In this document: piece after piece, positions 63,289-64,000 of the stretch | How the letters are laid out: each line of letters opens with the position of its first letter | Position numbering within the stretch: the stretch's first letter is position 1 | Source of the DNA: Rariloculus sp963665575 | GTDB taxonomy: Bacteria > Pseudomonadota > Gammaproteobacteria > Steroidobacterales > Rariloculaceae | Direction of reading: 5' to 3' | Assembly (NCBI GenBank): GCA_963665575.2 | Contig: CAXXDW010000006.1 | Coordinates: forward strand, 1,302,001-1,366,000 | DNA length: 64,000 bases | The notes under the pieces: generated by a model | The model's input: only the letters and a program-made list of their open reading frames with translations | What the model was told of the DNA's origin: nothing | Databases searched by the model: none | Position numbers and translations under genes: made by a program

Positions 63289-64000
63289 ATGAGCAAGGCC
63301 AGGATCGTATACACGCTGACCGACGAGGCGCCGCTGCTTGCGACGTACTCCCTCCTGCCGATCATCGAAGCGTTCACGCGGCCTGCCGGCATCGCGGTCG
63401 AGACGCGGGACATCTCGCTCGCCGGGCGGATTCTCGCCGCGTTTCCGGACCGCCTGGCGCCCGCTCAAAGGCAGGCTGACGACCTCGCCGAACTCGGCGA
63501 CCTCGTCACGACGCCCGCAGCCAACATCATCAAGCTGCCGAACATCAGCGCGTCCATACCGCAACTCACGGCCGCGATCGCGGAACTTCAGGGCAAGGGC
63601 TACGCGGTCCCGGACTACCCGGAGGAGCCGCGCGACGACGCCGAAACGGAAATCCGCGCCCGCTACGCGAAGGTCCTCGGCAGCGCCGTCAACCCGGTGC
63701 TGCGCGAAGGCAACTCCGACCGCCGCGTCGCCGCGCCCGTCAAGGCGTACGCGAAGGCACACCCGCACTCGATGGGCGCCTGGAGTTCGGAGTCGAAGAC
63801 CGACGTCGTGCACATGAGCGAGGGCGATTTCTTCGCGAGCGAGCAGTCGTGCGTGGTGAACCGGGCCGGCAGCCTGAGGATCGAACTCGTCGAAACCGAC
63901 GGTACGACACGGGTGCTCAGAGAGTCCGTCGAGGTGCTCGAAGGCGAGGTCGTCGACGCTGCCGTGATGAGTTGCCAGGCGCTCCGGAAGTTCTTCGAGG
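63289..64000 (+). CDS. icd: Isocitrate dehydrogenase (NADP), monomeric type, 5' part
   Basis: The first 237 codons of a monomeric isocitrate dehydrogenase, running off the right edge. The N-terminus IVYTLTDEAPLLATYSLLPIIEAF, the VETRDISLAGRILAAFP segment, ANIIKLPNISASIPQL and NPVLREGNSDRRV follow the Azotobacter/Corynebacterium-type enzyme closely. It oxidises isocitrate to 2-oxoglutarate with NADP+ in the TCA cycle. ATG at 63289 is preceded by TAGGGAAAC. It lies 128 bases after the selenoprotein on the same strand; co-transcription is possible but the functional link is not obvious. Confidence 0.95.
   Translation, partial: MSKARIVYTLTDEAPLLATYSLLPIIEAFTRPAGIAVETRDISLAGRILAAFPDRLAPAQRQADDLAELGDLVTTPAANIIKLPNISASIPQLTAAIAELQGKGYAVPDYPEEPRDDAETEIRARYAKVLGSAVNPVLREGNSDRRVAAPVKAYAKAHPHSMGAWSSESKTDVVHMSEGDFFASEQSCVVNRAGSLRIELVETDGTTRVLRESVEVLEGEVVDAAVMSCQALRKFFE

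Overview
The window is a GC-rich bacterial chromosome segment, most likely from a gammaproteobacterium. The evidence is ppiD beside an E. coli-like fabI, a YafS-type methyltransferase joined to rnhA-dnaQ, a monomeric NADP-isocitrate dehydrogenase, and SoxCD-like, NhaD-like and LpxL-like proteins. The large set of secreted oxidative and hydrolytic proteins suggests a free-living or marine heterotroph; that is inference.

Layout. 1-9963 is mostly housekeeping: the ppiD 3' end, fabI, a yafS-like gene with rnhA and dnaQ (the last two overlapping), two convergent ion transporters (ArsB/P-protein-like and NhaD), a nucleotide-sugar epimerase and pgi. 10216-13174 holds a cupin, a SoxC-like molybdoenzyme with its cytochrome c, and then an array of 80-bp tandem repeats closed by a 28-bp inverted repeat. 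13175-22482 holds a TonB-like envelope protein, a small membrane protein, an M1 peptidase lipoprotein, two tandem LigM-like tetrahydrofolate-dependent demethylases and an LpxL-like acyltransferase. 22594-27741 is a cluster of DUF6152-type secreted proteins with a second secreted family, one of them a fusion of both; a tRNA-CAT gene and a PrxQ-like peroxiredoxin lie inside it. 27869-43265 has a stand-alone 10-formyl-THF hydrolase-like protein and two copies, in permuted order, of an ankyrin/DUF1592/DUF1552 cassette, with two enzymes and a Pro/Glu-rich protein between the copies. 43469-58417 is an accessory catabolic region: VOC-fold proteins with Tat signals, a third LigM-like protein, a DUF5916 outer-membrane-like protein, more DUF6152 proteins, a sodium/solute symporter, an HpaB-like flavin hydroxylase behind a possible attenuator, a Tat-exported carboxylesterase and a DUF4159 protein. 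58418-64000 has a hexanucleotide repeat, an XRE regulator with a near-perfect promoter that would give a leaderless mRNA, its partner gene, a gamma-resorcylate decarboxylase, a UGSC-family selenoprotein, and the 5' part of a monomeric isocitrate dehydrogenase.

The strongest unusual signal is at 61529-63160. Two reading frames that look like separate genes are one frame interrupted by TGA. The TGA sits in a UxxC motif of the UGSC selenoprotein family and is followed by a 7-bp hairpin with a GGUC loop at nearly the same distance as in the E. coli fdhF SECIS. I read this as a genuine selenocysteine codon (Sec97).

How the genes may work together: LigM-like proteins would move methyl groups from aryl ethers to tetrahydrofolate, the 10-formyl-THF hydrolase-like protein could release C1 units as formate, and the HpaB-like hydroxylase, resorcylate decarboxylase, esterase and symporter fit processing of aromatic or esterified plant- or algal-type substrates. 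This is inference from family membership and proximity. Functions of the DUF6152 and DUF1592/DUF1552/ankyrin groups are not known to me.
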